From Lytechinus pictus (taxonomy: Eukaryota; Echinodermata; Echinoidea; Temnopleuroida; Toxopneustidae), in NCBI RefSeq assembly GCF_037042905.1, contig NC_087254.1, positions 19,276,603-19,340,602 on the forward strand: a DNA stretch of 64,000 nt. The letters run 5' to 3'. The position numbers and the translations under genes are program-made. The notes beneath the pieces are model-generated. The model searched no databases. It saw nothing but the letters and a program-made list of their open reading frames with translations, and had not been told where the DNA came from. Of this stretch, positions 23,480 to 34,666 are shown one piece after another. Position 1 is the stretch's first letter; each line of letters begins with the position of its first letter.

Positions 23480-26400
23480 CTGGAGTGATAAAGAAGAATA
23501 AAAAGATTGAGACTTATCATTATACCCCGAAAGCAGGAACGGTTTAAGGGGACAGACGCACGTGTGACCCGACATTTGGCCATAAGTATCAGATTCCTGT
23601 ATTTTCCTTTGCCATTGAGGATGGAAATGTATCCCCATATAGGGTTGCAAAGGGCTGGAAACTTTCCGGAAATTTTGGAAAATTTCCATGGAAAGTTTCG
23701 GGAATTTTCAGCTGTTGGGAATTTTGGGAATTTTCGGGAATTTTCATTTTTTCTCAAAAAGTGATAAATTGTGTTTTAAATACAAAATTATAAATTGATA
23801 TCCTCAAATATCATACTTTCCATTTGTTTTTATACTATTCTTCATTCTTTAAATTGCCCAGGGTATAAAATATGCATCAAACTGTACATCAATACATTAT
23901 AGTACATGTATATGTATATGCATCCAGTAACATGATTGAACATTATGTACAAAATGAAGCTTTTCAATTCAACATGAAAAAAATAAAACTTTGCATTAAC
24001 TTGTTTTTCATTTTTCTTTAAATGTCAATGTTCTTTCTGTGAGAACCTGTCATTATATAATAACATGTTAAGAGAACATTGCCCCCTACATGTAGTCTGC
24101 ATGCACAGACCCTTATTGAAACTTTGATCCACAAGTGGGACTTCACACAAGACTAGCACGAATACAACTTTCTGTTGAACAAAAGGACCTTCTGTACACA
24201 AGTCATTGGCAGAAACCTTAGGCTGCATATTCAGATCACTTTCCTCGAGTGAAGGGTTTGCACTTAGTCTGCTGTGTAAAGCCTTCACTCTAGTTAAAGG
24301 TCTGAATGTACAGGCTACTCATGCCTTTAATATGTACTGATTCTACAGAAGGCCCTTTCCCTCAGGAAACAGCAAGATTTTATGTGCTAGTCTTTGCCTG
24401 GAGACCCACTTTTCAATCATAGTTTCAATCAGGGTCTGTGCCTGCAGACTATTTTTACACAGTAGACTAATCCCACCAGCAGCTATGGCACTGGCTTGAC
24501 TCTTTAAATGGGAAAAATCAGGTCCAAGAACGAAAAATGTTAAATTGCTAATTTATTTCTGAGATGCCCCCCTCCACCCCCAAACAAATGGGGGGGGGGG
24601 GGCAAGGAATAATAATATTATAATGGCTGACTCTGAAAACAATCAAGATGAATAATTTTTCACAAAGGGGAGAAAAAATGCACTATTAAAGTTTGTTGAC
24701 CTCAAAAGACCTTTGACCTTGATTGAGATTGAAAAACTTGTTATCAATTTCATATCTTTTGTGATAATATTAAATGAAAATCTCATATCAGTTTCATTTG
24801 ATTTGATCTAGTATTTTGAAAATAATGAACAAAATGTTTATTTCTAAGAGGGTTAATTGAACTGAAATTAACTTTAAGCTTGAACCAGAAAACTGTATTT
24901 ATACTCATCAAATTAACGCTGCAAACAGCACCAAGTTCTCACTTCTGCTATGCAGAAATAAAATGAGAAATAAAGTAATGATAATATAATAATAATATAA
25001 TGCTAATATCAACAATAATATAATTATTATTAATAATGATCCTCATCTGCAAAAAGATCAGAATATCCAAGAGGCATCAATCCATGAACAAAGTATGTGT
25101 AAAGCATTTGCAGTATACATGTACAGCCATCGCACATACCATTCAACCAGTTATAAAGTAAATCAACTTTTACATGAAATTCATTGAAATTCTGCCTTGT
25201 CTGACCGTATTAGCATATTTTGCTTGAAACTTCCCGACAAAGGACAATCAAGCATCATCTGCCAGGGAAATCCTTTCAATTCCTGTATATAAATATCAGA
25301 AAATTGCAACTTCTTTGAAAATTCCCAACATCTCTTGAAAATTCCCAACACTTCTTGAAAATTCCCAAAATTCCCAATAAATTCCCGTTTATTCCCATGG
25401 AAAGTTTCCACCTTGAAAATTACCGGGAATTTTGCAACCCTAGATACCATTTTCATAATCGTATGGAAATGAAATAAATAAATAAAGTAAGTACTAACTA
25501 AAAACAAGAAATCATAGCTTAACTGTTTCAAGAACCGGGGCCGAAGGAACATTTTACAAGTGATTCTGGTTCTTAAAGGTCAAGTCCACCTCAGAAAAAT
25601 GTTGATTTGAATCAATAGAGAAAAATCAGACAAGCACAATGCTGAAAATTTCATCAAAATCGGATGTAAAATAAGAAAGTTATGACATTTCAAAGTTTCG
25701 CTTATTTTTAACAAAATAGTTATATGAACGAGCCAGTTACATCCAAATGAGAGAGTCGATGATGTCACGCACTCACTATTTCTTTTGTTTTTTATTGTTT
25801 GAATTATACAATATCTCAATTTTTAGGAATTTGACGATTAGGACCTCCTTGCCTGAACCACAAATTGTTAAAATAATGGAATTCCACGTGTTCAGGGAGG
25901 AATGAAACTTCATTTCACATGACAATGACGAGAAAATCAAAATATTTCATATTTCATATAATAAAATACAAAAGAAATAGTGAGTGAGTGATGTCATCAG
26001 TTCCCTCATTTGCATACTGACAGAGATGTGCATATAACTGTTTTGTGAAATGAAGCGAAACTTTAAAATGTCATAACTTTCTTATTTTACATCCGATTTT
26101 GATGATTTTTTCAGTGTTATGCTTGTTGAATTTTTCTCTTTTTATTCAAATAAAGTTTTTGTTGGGGTGGACTTGTCCTTTAAAACATCGAAGATTGTTG
26201 AAATTTACTATTTTCATTGGTGCAGCAGTTTTTAGCCCTAAAATCGGGTCCTCCGACAGAATTGGTCAGGATCCAATGTGTTCGTCCGAATCACTATATC
26301 TGGGAGTAAGCATGAACATTGGTTAGAAGACAAGTATAATCGTAAGGCCTATTCCCAAACCTCAAAGCTTACCAATCACTTCGTGACAATACTGAAGATA

Positions 26401-29400
26401 TTTTCCGTAGAGAGCATTCACGACATCAGTGATTGAAAATCCTCTGTTATTAACTGAATGGCAGAGAACCATCACATCAACAGGGTCGTTTGAAGGAAAC
26501 TTGAACGAGTCAATGTTGTTGTACGGTAAGCTTCGAAAACGGACATCAGAAATCATATGAGGCTGACTTGTTTTCAACTCATTGAGCTTGGTTATGAATC
26601 CTTGAACGTTGTGCTCATAGGCCGAAGAACAGACTGAAATTGAGATAGTACGGGGCGTTGATGTTGTGAATGAAACTGCTTCTTTTGAACTTTTTGTCAT
26701 TGGTTGCGGACTTGGGGAGCCTTGAGGATGTGTCTTTGCCGTTGCGTTGCTTGAGTCTGGCATTTGTCCTTTGATAGATACACCCTTCCGTTCATCTATT
26801 CTAGTCTGACATGTCTGAGCTATCTGGTGAGAACCATCGGAACGACTTGTCTTCGACAAAAGGTTCGTCGCACCTTTTAACAGAAAATTAATCCAGTATG
26901 GACGATCAAACTAATGATATATATGTAGTACCGATATATATATATATATATGAATAAAAGTGCTCAATATTTCACGTTTCCTTGACGGATACATTCGGAG
27001 CTCAATTAAATCGGTAAAGAGACGAACCAAAAAGACAATATCATCTACGATTGAAAGTATCATTGATATTAATTTCATAATTGCTGCGTACTTCTAAAGG
27101 AAAAAAATAATATTCATTCATTTTTATGAAATTCGATTACTCTCTGGAAGCGAGCATCAAATAGAGTGAATAAATCCAGTTGCATCTGATCTAAATTTAA
27201 AAAAACACAGAGAAATGCGGTTCGTATTTGCCAACCCTTGGATACATGGAGCACTTTTGTCGAACGATATTGTCATTATTTATCGTCTTCAAGAACTACA
27301 TTTATTTATTTTTAATTATGTAATTAAACAGCTAAAATCGTATACTGATGGGTTCAAACAATTATTCGCAAATTTGATATAGTTCCACATAGGCGGTAAG
27401 CCTATTTGCCAAACACTTAGATGAGGTGAGATTATTATTTTTGCCGTTGCTTCGGAACAAGGTTTACTCAACACAATTACTTACAAGTAGGCCCACATGA
27501 ACGCTTAGCGTCATAACTTTGAGAATGGTCATCATCTGCCGGTCGTTTCGTCTTTCCATTCTGATCTTCACCAAGATCAGTCCATCCCTCGTCTTTTTGG
27601 GGGTCCACATTGGATCCTTCCCATGTGCTCTCTTTACTGCCAATTACTGACGATTTTGATCGTGTAAAGCTGGGAACTATGTAAAAGAGAGATATGAGAT
27701 GTACATTATGATCAAGGGGAATTGAAGTTTTGATAATGGGAGGGACGCACAGATTTAATTGGCAATGTTTATTAGCACAGAAAAGCATGTTGCAGCTGCA
27801 ATGAAGGACAGAGGAACTATCAAATAAATAGTAAACATTTTGAAAAGGAGATGAAATTACTAGGGATATGAAACGAGATAAGAATTACTAGGGATATAAA
27901 AGGAGGTAAAATTACTAGAGATATAAATACTTCTGATGTTTTGATAATGTTTTGATCTGACTTGTCAGCCGATGAATGCCTTTTGAAAAGAATTAAAGGG
28001 ATGCTGATAGGCAAATACATGATAATTATACATAATTTCAATAATTAGCATGTCAAACAATAATCTGAGTTCGCTATCTGCATCGCTTACTTACATGACC
28101 ATGGCCTCGTAAAAAAATTGCCCCTTGCAAATCGACTGTCATCAAGTTGTTCAGTTTTCATGTATTCTGGCCATTTTGACGCATCCTTGATGAAGTTAAT
28201 CAGCTTGTCCTGGTCCGCTAGTTGCATTTGTTTCCTGACCTGCTCTTTCGTCTCGATATGTCCACATAATATCTGAAGGCTGGTAGTCTCGAAGGCAGTC
28301 GGTTGTTTGTATTCAAATGACCTCGTGCGAGATGACTGAACTGATTCTCTCATGTCATCAAAGTCATGGACGATGACTCCCATTTTCTTCTTTCCTATAT
28401 ATTCCGATTATGCATTTTATGAAAGCACAGTGAAATATTCAAATTATTAAACATCGGAGTTTTCTTACTAATATAATATATTATATCAATTTAACCAGAT
28501 GAGCATAAAAGCGTATTCAAGCAATTTTATTGCCAACAATGATCTCTTCAAACTGTACAGGGATATTAACCACTTAATTACACACACGTTATGGAAAGAA
28601 TTTAATATTGCTACAAATAAAGAATGTTGTGGTTATTTTTGGAGGCCGTATCAAACCCTCATCCCCCATGAAAATGTCTGATCAAAAGATGTGGTAGTTT
28701 TTTATGGAAAGATTTGTGAATGTTATTCCCCTCATAAAACACTAAAGGGGAAAAAATACCCTACATGAGATGTGGCATTGTTTGAAAATCTGAAATTTGT
28801 CGCGAGTCTTAATATGGATTTGATTAATATGGTCGTTAATGAATGATTTTAGATTAATTATATGATGTGAACATCTTTAGCAAGACCTACGTCATTGATA
28901 TGGATTTCTCTTTCTTTAACAAAATTATCAATACCCTATAATTGGACAGTAATCACCTATGACCCTCTGGCAGTACGGAAGGTATTTATCGTAGAGGGCA
29001 TCCATTACATCTGTGATGGCGAACCTTCGGTTGTTGATGGAGTGACACAGTATCATAACATCCACCGGGTTGTTTGCGGAGAATTCATAATTATCAAGGT
29101 TGTTGTATGGAAGTTCATGGACCTTGACGTCTTTGATCAGGTTATGGCCATCCTTGAGCATAACATTTTTCAAATCTCTCAAGAAGGTCAACAGACCTCG
29201 GACATTGAACTCATACGCCGATGTACAAAGAGAAATAGATACAGGACGTTCGGTGTCCTTCTTTGTTGGATCTTCGGAATGTTGAAAATCATGGCTTGCT
29301 GCACTGCCTTCATTAGCTGCAATGCCCTCAGTTTGAATCTTTTCTTCATTTGCTCTGTTTTCTTCTTTTCTCATTTCTTTTTCAGACTTTTCAACACACT

Positions 29401-32400
29401 TTTCCGTAGCCAGACGTCCATCCCTTGCGTCTGTGGATCCTGAAATTGGCTTTTTAGTAGATTGATCCATCTTTAGATCTTTGAGGACTGTGTGAAAATT
29501 TAAAATCATACACAGGGTTTTGAAGAATCAGTTTTTCTTTTATTATACGGGTCATAATATCGTTGAAACGATATGTCATTGCATTAGTTACTAAAAAACA
29601 TCGATGCAATATATAAATGTATCTATAAATAATTGATATGATAACCAAAGACCGAAGTAGGCAGATAATGACGAATTTGGAAGATTCGCGAGAAAAAACC
29701 ACTCTCGAATACAATGACTGTAAGTCCTAATATTTAAATACCAAAAAATGGTTTGTTGGTAGTTATGACTAACTAAATATGATTGACTAAAATATGACTG
29801 ACTGTATATTCGTACTAATATGTGGGTTAATTTTAAAGCCAAAAGTTTTCCTTGTGTACATCAAACGAAAAATCTGTTATTCTTTAATTTTTGTATGCAC
29901 TATACACATGGCCTCTGAACTAGGCAGTTCAACAGCTTAATGTCAGGAGATCTTACCATGATTGGCAGACGTTTCTGGTTTCTGTTGGGACCCATTTCCC
30001 TCTGTTCTTGTCTGTTGGCCACTCAAAATAGGATTGGTAGAAGTTTCACATTCACGCTGTGTCTCCCTTCCCTCTGTTCCTGTCTTTTTGGCACTCACAA
30101 TAGGATTGGTAGAAGTTTCACCTTCACGTTGTGTCCCCCTTCTCTCTGTTCCTGTCTTTTTGGCACTCACAACAGGATTGGTAGAAGTTTCACCTTCACG
30201 CTGTGTCCCCATTCCCTCTGTCCCTGTCTGTTGGCCACTCACAATAGGATTGGTAGAAGTTTCACCTTCATGTTGTGTCCCCCTTCCCACTGTTCCTGTA
30301 TGTTGGCCACTCACAATAGGATTGGTAGAAGTTTCACCTTCACGTTGTGTCCCCCTTCCCTCTGTTCCTGTCTTTTTGGCACTCACAATAGGATTGGTAG
30401 TAGTTTCACCTTCACGCCGTGTCCCTCTTCCCTCTGTTCCTGTCTGTTGGCCACTCACAATATGATTGGTAGAAGTTTCACCTTCACGCTGTGTCCCCAT
30501 TCCCTCTGTTCCTGTCTTTTTGGCACTCACAATAGGATTGGTAGAAGTTTCACCTTCACGTTGTGTCCCCCTTCTCTCTGTTCCTGTCTTTTTGGCACTC
30601 ACAACAGGATCGGTAGAAGTTTCACCTTCACGCTGTGTCCCCATTCCCTCTGTCCCTGTCTTTTTGGCACTCACAATAGGATTGGTAGTAGTTTCACCTT
30701 CACGCCGTGTCCCCCTTCCCTCTGTTCCTGCCTTTTTGGCACTCACAATAGGATTGGTAGAAGATTCACATTCACGCTGTGTCCCCCTTCCCTCTGTTCC
30801 TGTCTTTTTGGCACTCACAATAGGATTGGTAGTAGTTTCACCTTCACGTTGTGTCCCCCTTCCCTCTGTTCCTGTCTTTTTGGCACTCACAATAGGATTG
30901 GTAGAAGTTTCACCTTCACGTTGTGTACCCCTTCTCTCTGTTCCTGTCTTTTTGGTACTCACAACAGGATTGGTAGAAGTTTCACCTCCACGCTGTGTCC
31001 CCATTCCCTCTGTCCCTGTCTGTTGGCCACTCACAATAGGATTGCTAGAAGTTCCAGATTCACGTTTTGTCCCCCTTCCCTCTGTTCCTGTCTTTTTGGC
31101 ACTTACAATAGGATTGGTAGAAGTTTCACCTTCACGCCGTGTCCCCCTTCCCTCTGTTCCTGTCTGTTGGCCATTCACAATAGGATTGGTAGAAGTTTCA
31201 CCTTCACGTTGTGTCCCCCTTCCCTCTGTTCCTGTCTTTTTGGCACTCACAACAGGATTGGGAGAAGTTTCACCTTCACGCTGTGCCCCCATTCCCTCTG
31301 TCCCTGTCTGTTGGCCACTCACAACAGGATTGGTAGAAGTTTCACCTTCACGCCGTGTCCCCCTTCCCTCTGTTCCTGTCTGTTGGCCACTCACAATAGT
31401 ATTGGTAGAAGTTTCACCTTCACGTTGTGTCCCCCTTCCCTCTGTTCCTGTCTTTTTGGCACTCACAATAGGATTGGTAGTAGTTTCACCTTCACGCCGT
31501 GTCCCCCTTCCCTCTGTTCCTGCCTTTTTGGCACTCACAATAGGATTGGTAGAAGTTCCACATTCACGCTGTGTCCCCCTTCCCTCTGTTCCTGTCTTTT
31601 TGGCACTCACAATAGGATTGGTAGTAGTTTCACCTTCACGCCGTGTCCCCCTTCCCTCTGTTCCTGTCTGTTGACCACTCACAATAGGATTGGTAGAAGT
31701 TTCACCTTCACGTTGTGTCCCCCTTCCCTCTGTTCCTGTCTTTTTGGCACTCACAATAGGATTGGTAGAAGTTTCACCTTCACGCCGTGTCCCCCTTCCC
31801 TCTGTTCCTGTCTGTTGGCCACTCACAATAGGATTGGAAGAAGTTTCACCTTCACGCCGTGTCCCCCTTCCCTCCGTTCCTGTCTGTTGGCCACTCACAA
31901 TAGGATTGGTAAAAGTTTCACCTTCACGCTGTGTCCCCCTTCCCTCTGTTCCTGTCTGTTGGCCACTCACAATAGGATTGCTAGAAGTTCCAGATTCACG
32001 TTTTGTCCCCCTTCCCTCTGTTCCTGTCTGTTGGCTATTCTCAACGTAATTGGTAGAGGTTCTGAATTTCTGTAGAAGCCTACTTTCATCTGTTCCTCTC
32101 TGGTGGATACTGTCAGTAGGTTCAGTTTTTCGTGTGTGGCCATCTTCTAATAGATCTGAGAGTTGAGGTTTTTTAATGGAATCGGCTGATGATCGAGCAG
32201 TCGGTGATGTTTCACTTCCCTTCCCATCAGTTTCTTCAGATCCTACACCAGGATTATTTGCAGATTCTGTTTTCTGCTGATGTCCACTTTTCTCTTCATC
32301 TATAATTTGAGACCCTACACCAGTGCCAGCAAGGGATCCAGCATTCTTTCGTTGTTCTCTTTCTCCTGGATCCATCTTTTGAGCTTTTTCACTGGGAATA

Positions 32401-34666
32401 ACAGACGATACATCAATCTGTGGGTTTACATTTCCTTCTTCTCTTGTATGTTGTAAACCCTGTCCGGCAGTCGAATGTTCAACTCTTCGTTGTTCCACAG
32501 AAACTTCTACAACTTTTTGTAAGGATTCTTTCATGCAAACATCTGCGGGATCAGCAGTATGTCCTGATAAGGTATTCCCTGAACATGCTGAAAGAAAGAT
32601 TGAATGTAAAAGTTGTGGTTCTGTAAGATTCTGCATTCAATTTATATACAATCCTACCAGTAGGCGACCTAAACAAATGGTTGCTATGAACAGGGTTGGG
32701 CTTAATTACTCTCTTTAATTATAATTACAATAAAGTAAGTGAAGACATGTTCAATTGCATACTTTTTAATTCAATTGCTTTTTTTTTCAATTACGATTAC
32801 CAATTACTTTTGTCAATTTCAATTTCAATTGTTCTCTAGAAAAGCAATAAATGAAACCAATTTTTAATTTTTGTACATAGTACCGCCTTTTCAACATAAT
32901 TCTAAGTTACAGAGAAACTGACAAGATGAAGGTTTGGGTTAATGAGCACGGATTCTGCCTGTTACTCTCCTTGATGCTGAAGCAGTTGACATGAAAAAGA
33001 TCATGAAATTAAATCATAAATTAGGTAAGTTCATTATAAAGTAATCGAAATTAATCATAAGTAATTGAAGTCAATTACATTTTTTCAATTACAATTACTC
33101 AAAAATGTAATTAATTACGTATCAATTACCTTGGAATTTACTCAATTCAATTGAGCCCAACCCTGGCTCTGACTTTAGGTACAAAAGCTCAAATAAAAAC
33201 AAGTATGATGCTTTGTATATAAAAAATGATGCTTCTGTCATATGTTTTATTTCAATTGCCATGCAAATATGCCTTTAAAAAAACAGCAGGAAATCAGACT
33301 GAGTAGCCATCAATATCATCATCTTCAAATGAAGTACTACTAAAACTACATAGGATTATTTCAGATAAGAAATATTGTTGAACGCTTGCCATTTGATTTA
33401 TGATTGCATGCAACTCACCCGAACTGGAATGTTTTTTAGTCATATTAGACGCTGAAGCTTCTCGTGTGATAGATTGAGATATTGGTTCGACGGGAGTCTC
33501 ATTACCTGGTCCTTTGATCACTGAAGATGAAAAACGGAGAAAGCTATTGCTAAATAAGCTCAAGATTTGTCTTAGCGTTACTGACAATTCTAAGATGAAA
33601 TCAAATCCTTCTATCATTTCTTTCACCTTAAAAAATGTAAGTTTAAAAGCACACAGGAAAACACCACGAGTTAAGACAAGTTATTGCCTCAAATTAATTC
33701 TACCACATGACCACCGACTAGCTTTTCGGAGGAATGAAGGAGGTAGAATAAGTGAAGAAATAAATTGTTAAAAATGCCGCTTTTATTAGGACGATGGAGT
33801 ATCAATTTGGGGGATAATAATAATTACAGTTGTTTCCATGTTATTTTCTTTAATTCAAGATTTCCATATTACACCTCTAATACTTATTACAGTTATATAG
33901 AGATGTTATCCAAGAACTATTGCCTTTTGTTAGCTTAACCATTAAAATTTGAAGGTTGGGGAGAAAACTAATTATTACTATTGTTGAATTCAATTGTACA
34001 AATGTGCAGGATTGCAACATCAGCGCTCAAAGGGTTAAATCTAAAAAATTTTGTTTTTTCCTATAACTCACTTCTCAATCACGGAATAGGACGAACATTA
34101 ATAAAAATCAATCAATAAAAGGTGATATGACTGTCACTATAGGTTTTATGAGAATAGAATAATATATTTCATATCAATGAACCTTTATCAACGCTTAAAT
34201 ATGTCATTTTTACCAAGGCAAATGATAATAGTAATTACCACAACTACCACCACCATACGACTACAACCACCTCAACCACTACTATACTATTACTGTCTAT
34301 ACCACTACTATTACTATACTACTACCACTGTTACTATAATTACTAATAATAATCCTTGTCATGTACCATTAACATCATTAATATTAATAATAATGTAAAG
34401 ATGATAATAATATAATAATCATACGAAATTGAATATGAATTATTAGACTGTATCTATGAAATGTGCTTACCTTCAGAACTCTGGGGCTTTGTGTTTTTAT
34501 CGATATTTTTTGGTACATCATTTTCCTTACTCTCTGACCCGTCTACTACTTCGTTCTTCTCCCCATCATCTTCATCAACACCACTGCGTAAGGAACGTCT
34601 GCTTTCTCTCTCCTCCGTGCCATTTTCTCCTTCTTTCTTTTGCCCTTCCTCATTGTTTCCTTCCAT
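23199..34666 (-). CDS. Gene 1: two-module paralogue with giant repeat linker (8 exons, ~1,577 aa)
   Basis: The predicted exons, in coding order, are 34666-34471, 33520-33419, 32587-29957, 29487-28957, 28394-28095, 27676-27485, 26873-26373 and 23479-23199. The joined length is 4,734 nt (1,578 codons including TAG). All seven introns are phase 1 and all have GT-AG ends. Residues 1-~1057 are hydrophilic, acidic and repeat-rich with no predicted membrane segment or signal peptide. Residues ~1058-1240 and ~1388-1560 are two copies of an unrecognised alpha/beta module, joined by a 64-residue linker exon. The function is unknown. Genes 2 and 3 are its relatives. An alternative is that the exons belong to two separate genes, because retained introns after exons 5 and 6 meet stops at once. 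Confidence 0.7.
23640..25442. mobile_element. 1.8-kb inverted-repeat element in gene 1 intron 7
   Basis: Ends TAGGGTTGCAA and TTGCAACCCTA are perfect inverses. Subterminal regions on both sides contain several GGGAATTTT / AAAATTCCC units (23655-23750 and 25315-25430), making the arms foldable. No transposase ORF. The target duplication is unclear (CCCCATA against GATACCA), so the superfamily is unresolved. Confidence 0.75.
25577..26179. mobile_element. TTAA-type MITE (AGGTCAAGTCCACC family) in intron 7
   Basis: Flanked by TTAA at 25573-25576 and 26180-26183. Ends AGGTCAAGTCCACC and GGTGGACTTGTCC. The two arms of about 230 bp are complementary (TCATCAAAATCGGATGTAAA on the left). Related copies occur at 42064-42650 and, truncated, at 38706-38990. 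Confidence 0.9.
26373..26873 (-). CDS. Gene 1 exon 7: linker plus first half of module 2
   Basis: 501 nt, phase 1 at both ends, acceptor TTAAAAG and donor ATTG|GTAAGC. About 70 linker residues rich in Ser, Thr and Pro lead into strand TISISVCSS, a helix (VQGFITKLNELK), SDVRFRSLPYNN, strand DVMVLCHS, the NNRGFSITDV block and helix NALYGKYLQYCHEVI. It is clearly paralogous to exon 4 of the same gene and to exons in genes 2 and 3. Confidence 0.85.
27485..27676 (-). CDS. Gene 1 exon 6: inter-module linker
   Basis: 192 nt between TTTTACATAG and ACTT|GTAAGT, phase 1 at both ends. The 64 residues are hydrophilic, with clustered basic residues (GKTKRP, DAKRSC) that could form a bipartite nuclear import signal, though this is weak. 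No homology recognised. Confidence 0.65.
28095..28394 (-). CDS. Gene 1 exon 5: second half of module 1
   Basis: 300 nt, phase 1 at both ends. It opens with the Gly-Lys junction and strand MGVIVHDF, then a helix, a QPTAFE motif, strand LQILCGHI and a charged helix. The donor is TCAT|GTAAGT at 28095/28094, a strong site that links to exon 6. If it were not used, the ORF would end two codons later (TAA at 28089-28087), giving a one-module protein. Confidence 0.8.
28957..29487 (-). CDS. Gene 1 exon 4: linker plus first half of module 1
   Basis: 531 nt, phase 1 at both ends. The first ~80 residues are a charged linker (ATEKCVEKSEKEMRKEEN region), possibly helical. The module half follows: a strand ISLCTS, a helix, a second strand ending LPYNNLDNYEF, then DVMILCHS, NNRRFAITDV and a helix ending CQRVIG. 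The acceptor is TTTTCACACAG. The donor is ATAG|GTGATT, which departs from consensus at +3 to +6; the position matches the strong donors of every paralogue, so I keep it. Confidence 0.8.
29957..32027 (-). repeat. 72-bp coding minisatellite, 28 full units plus a partial
   Basis: Each unit is 72 bp. Two end types alternate (SAKK and SGQQ), and the middle varies as TQREGETST, TRREGETTT or TKRESGTSS. Runs of unit types recur (units 6-8 match 17-19; units 15-16, 20-21 and 26-27 match each other), which shows block duplication on top of single-unit slippage. Length polymorphism between individuals is expected. Confidence 0.95.
29957..32587 (-). CDS. Gene 1 exon 3: 877-residue linker with 24-residue tandem repeats
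   Basis: A single 2,631-nt exon, acceptor CTTTCTTTCAG and donor CATG|GTAAGA, phase 1 at both ends. The first ~187 residues are a non-repetitive Glu/Ser/Thr-rich region. From 32027 to 29957 it is a tandem array of 28 full units of 24 residues (TGTEGRGT..., ending NPIVSAKK or NPIVSGQQ) and a partial last unit. No unit has a stop or frameshift, so coding constraint has kept a 72-nt period. The composition predicts a disordered, extended spacer. The long plus-strand ORFs over the same interval are by-products of the in-frame repeat. Confidence 0.85.
32691..33165. mobile_element. MITE in gene 1 intron 2
   Basis: Ends CAGGGTTGGGC and GCCCAACCCTG are perfect inverses. The body is almost entirely AATTAC/TAATTG words. 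Flanks GCTATGAA and GCTCTGAC agree at 6 of 8 positions, a decayed hAT-style target duplication. Confidence 0.8.
33419..33520 (-). CDS. Gene 1 exon 2
   Basis: A 102-nt exon between CATCTTCAG (acceptor) and G|GTGAGT (donor), phase 1 at both ends. It encodes a 34-residue Ser/Thr-rich linker without a known motif. Its small size leaves it the least secure of the exons, but both splice sites and the frame agree with the neighbouring exons. Confidence 0.6.
34215..34400. repeat. Degenerate trinucleotide tract in gene 1 5' flank
   Basis: ACC/ACT/TACT-rich sequence, leading to ATAATA-rich sequence. It lies in intron 1 of gene 1, just downstream of exon 1. Likely neutral. Confidence 0.7.
34471..34666 (-). 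CDS. Gene 1 exon 1 (start exon)
   Basis: ATG at 34666-34664 has G at +4 (GGCATGG). It encodes 65 residues that are very rich in Glu, Asp, Lys, Ser and Asn (starts MEGNNEEGQKKEGENG). The donor is GAAG|GTAAGC at 34471/34470, phase 1. No signal peptide, so a cytoplasmic or nuclear protein is likely. The start could lie further upstream if a 5' exon adds coding sequence. Confidence 0.65.

Noticed and set aside
27820..28041. Minus-strand ORF between gene 1 exons 5 and 6
   Set aside because: Internal repeats of a short AT-rich phrase, no splice sites in frame and no paralogue counterpart.
29940..32075. 711-residue plus-strand ORF and two further plus-strand ORFs over the repeat
   Set aside because: They are antisense to the gene 1 repeat exon. 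A 72-bp unit keeps every frame in step, so an open frame in one unit stays open in all. The minus-strand frame has the right splice sites, phase and paralogous downstream exons.
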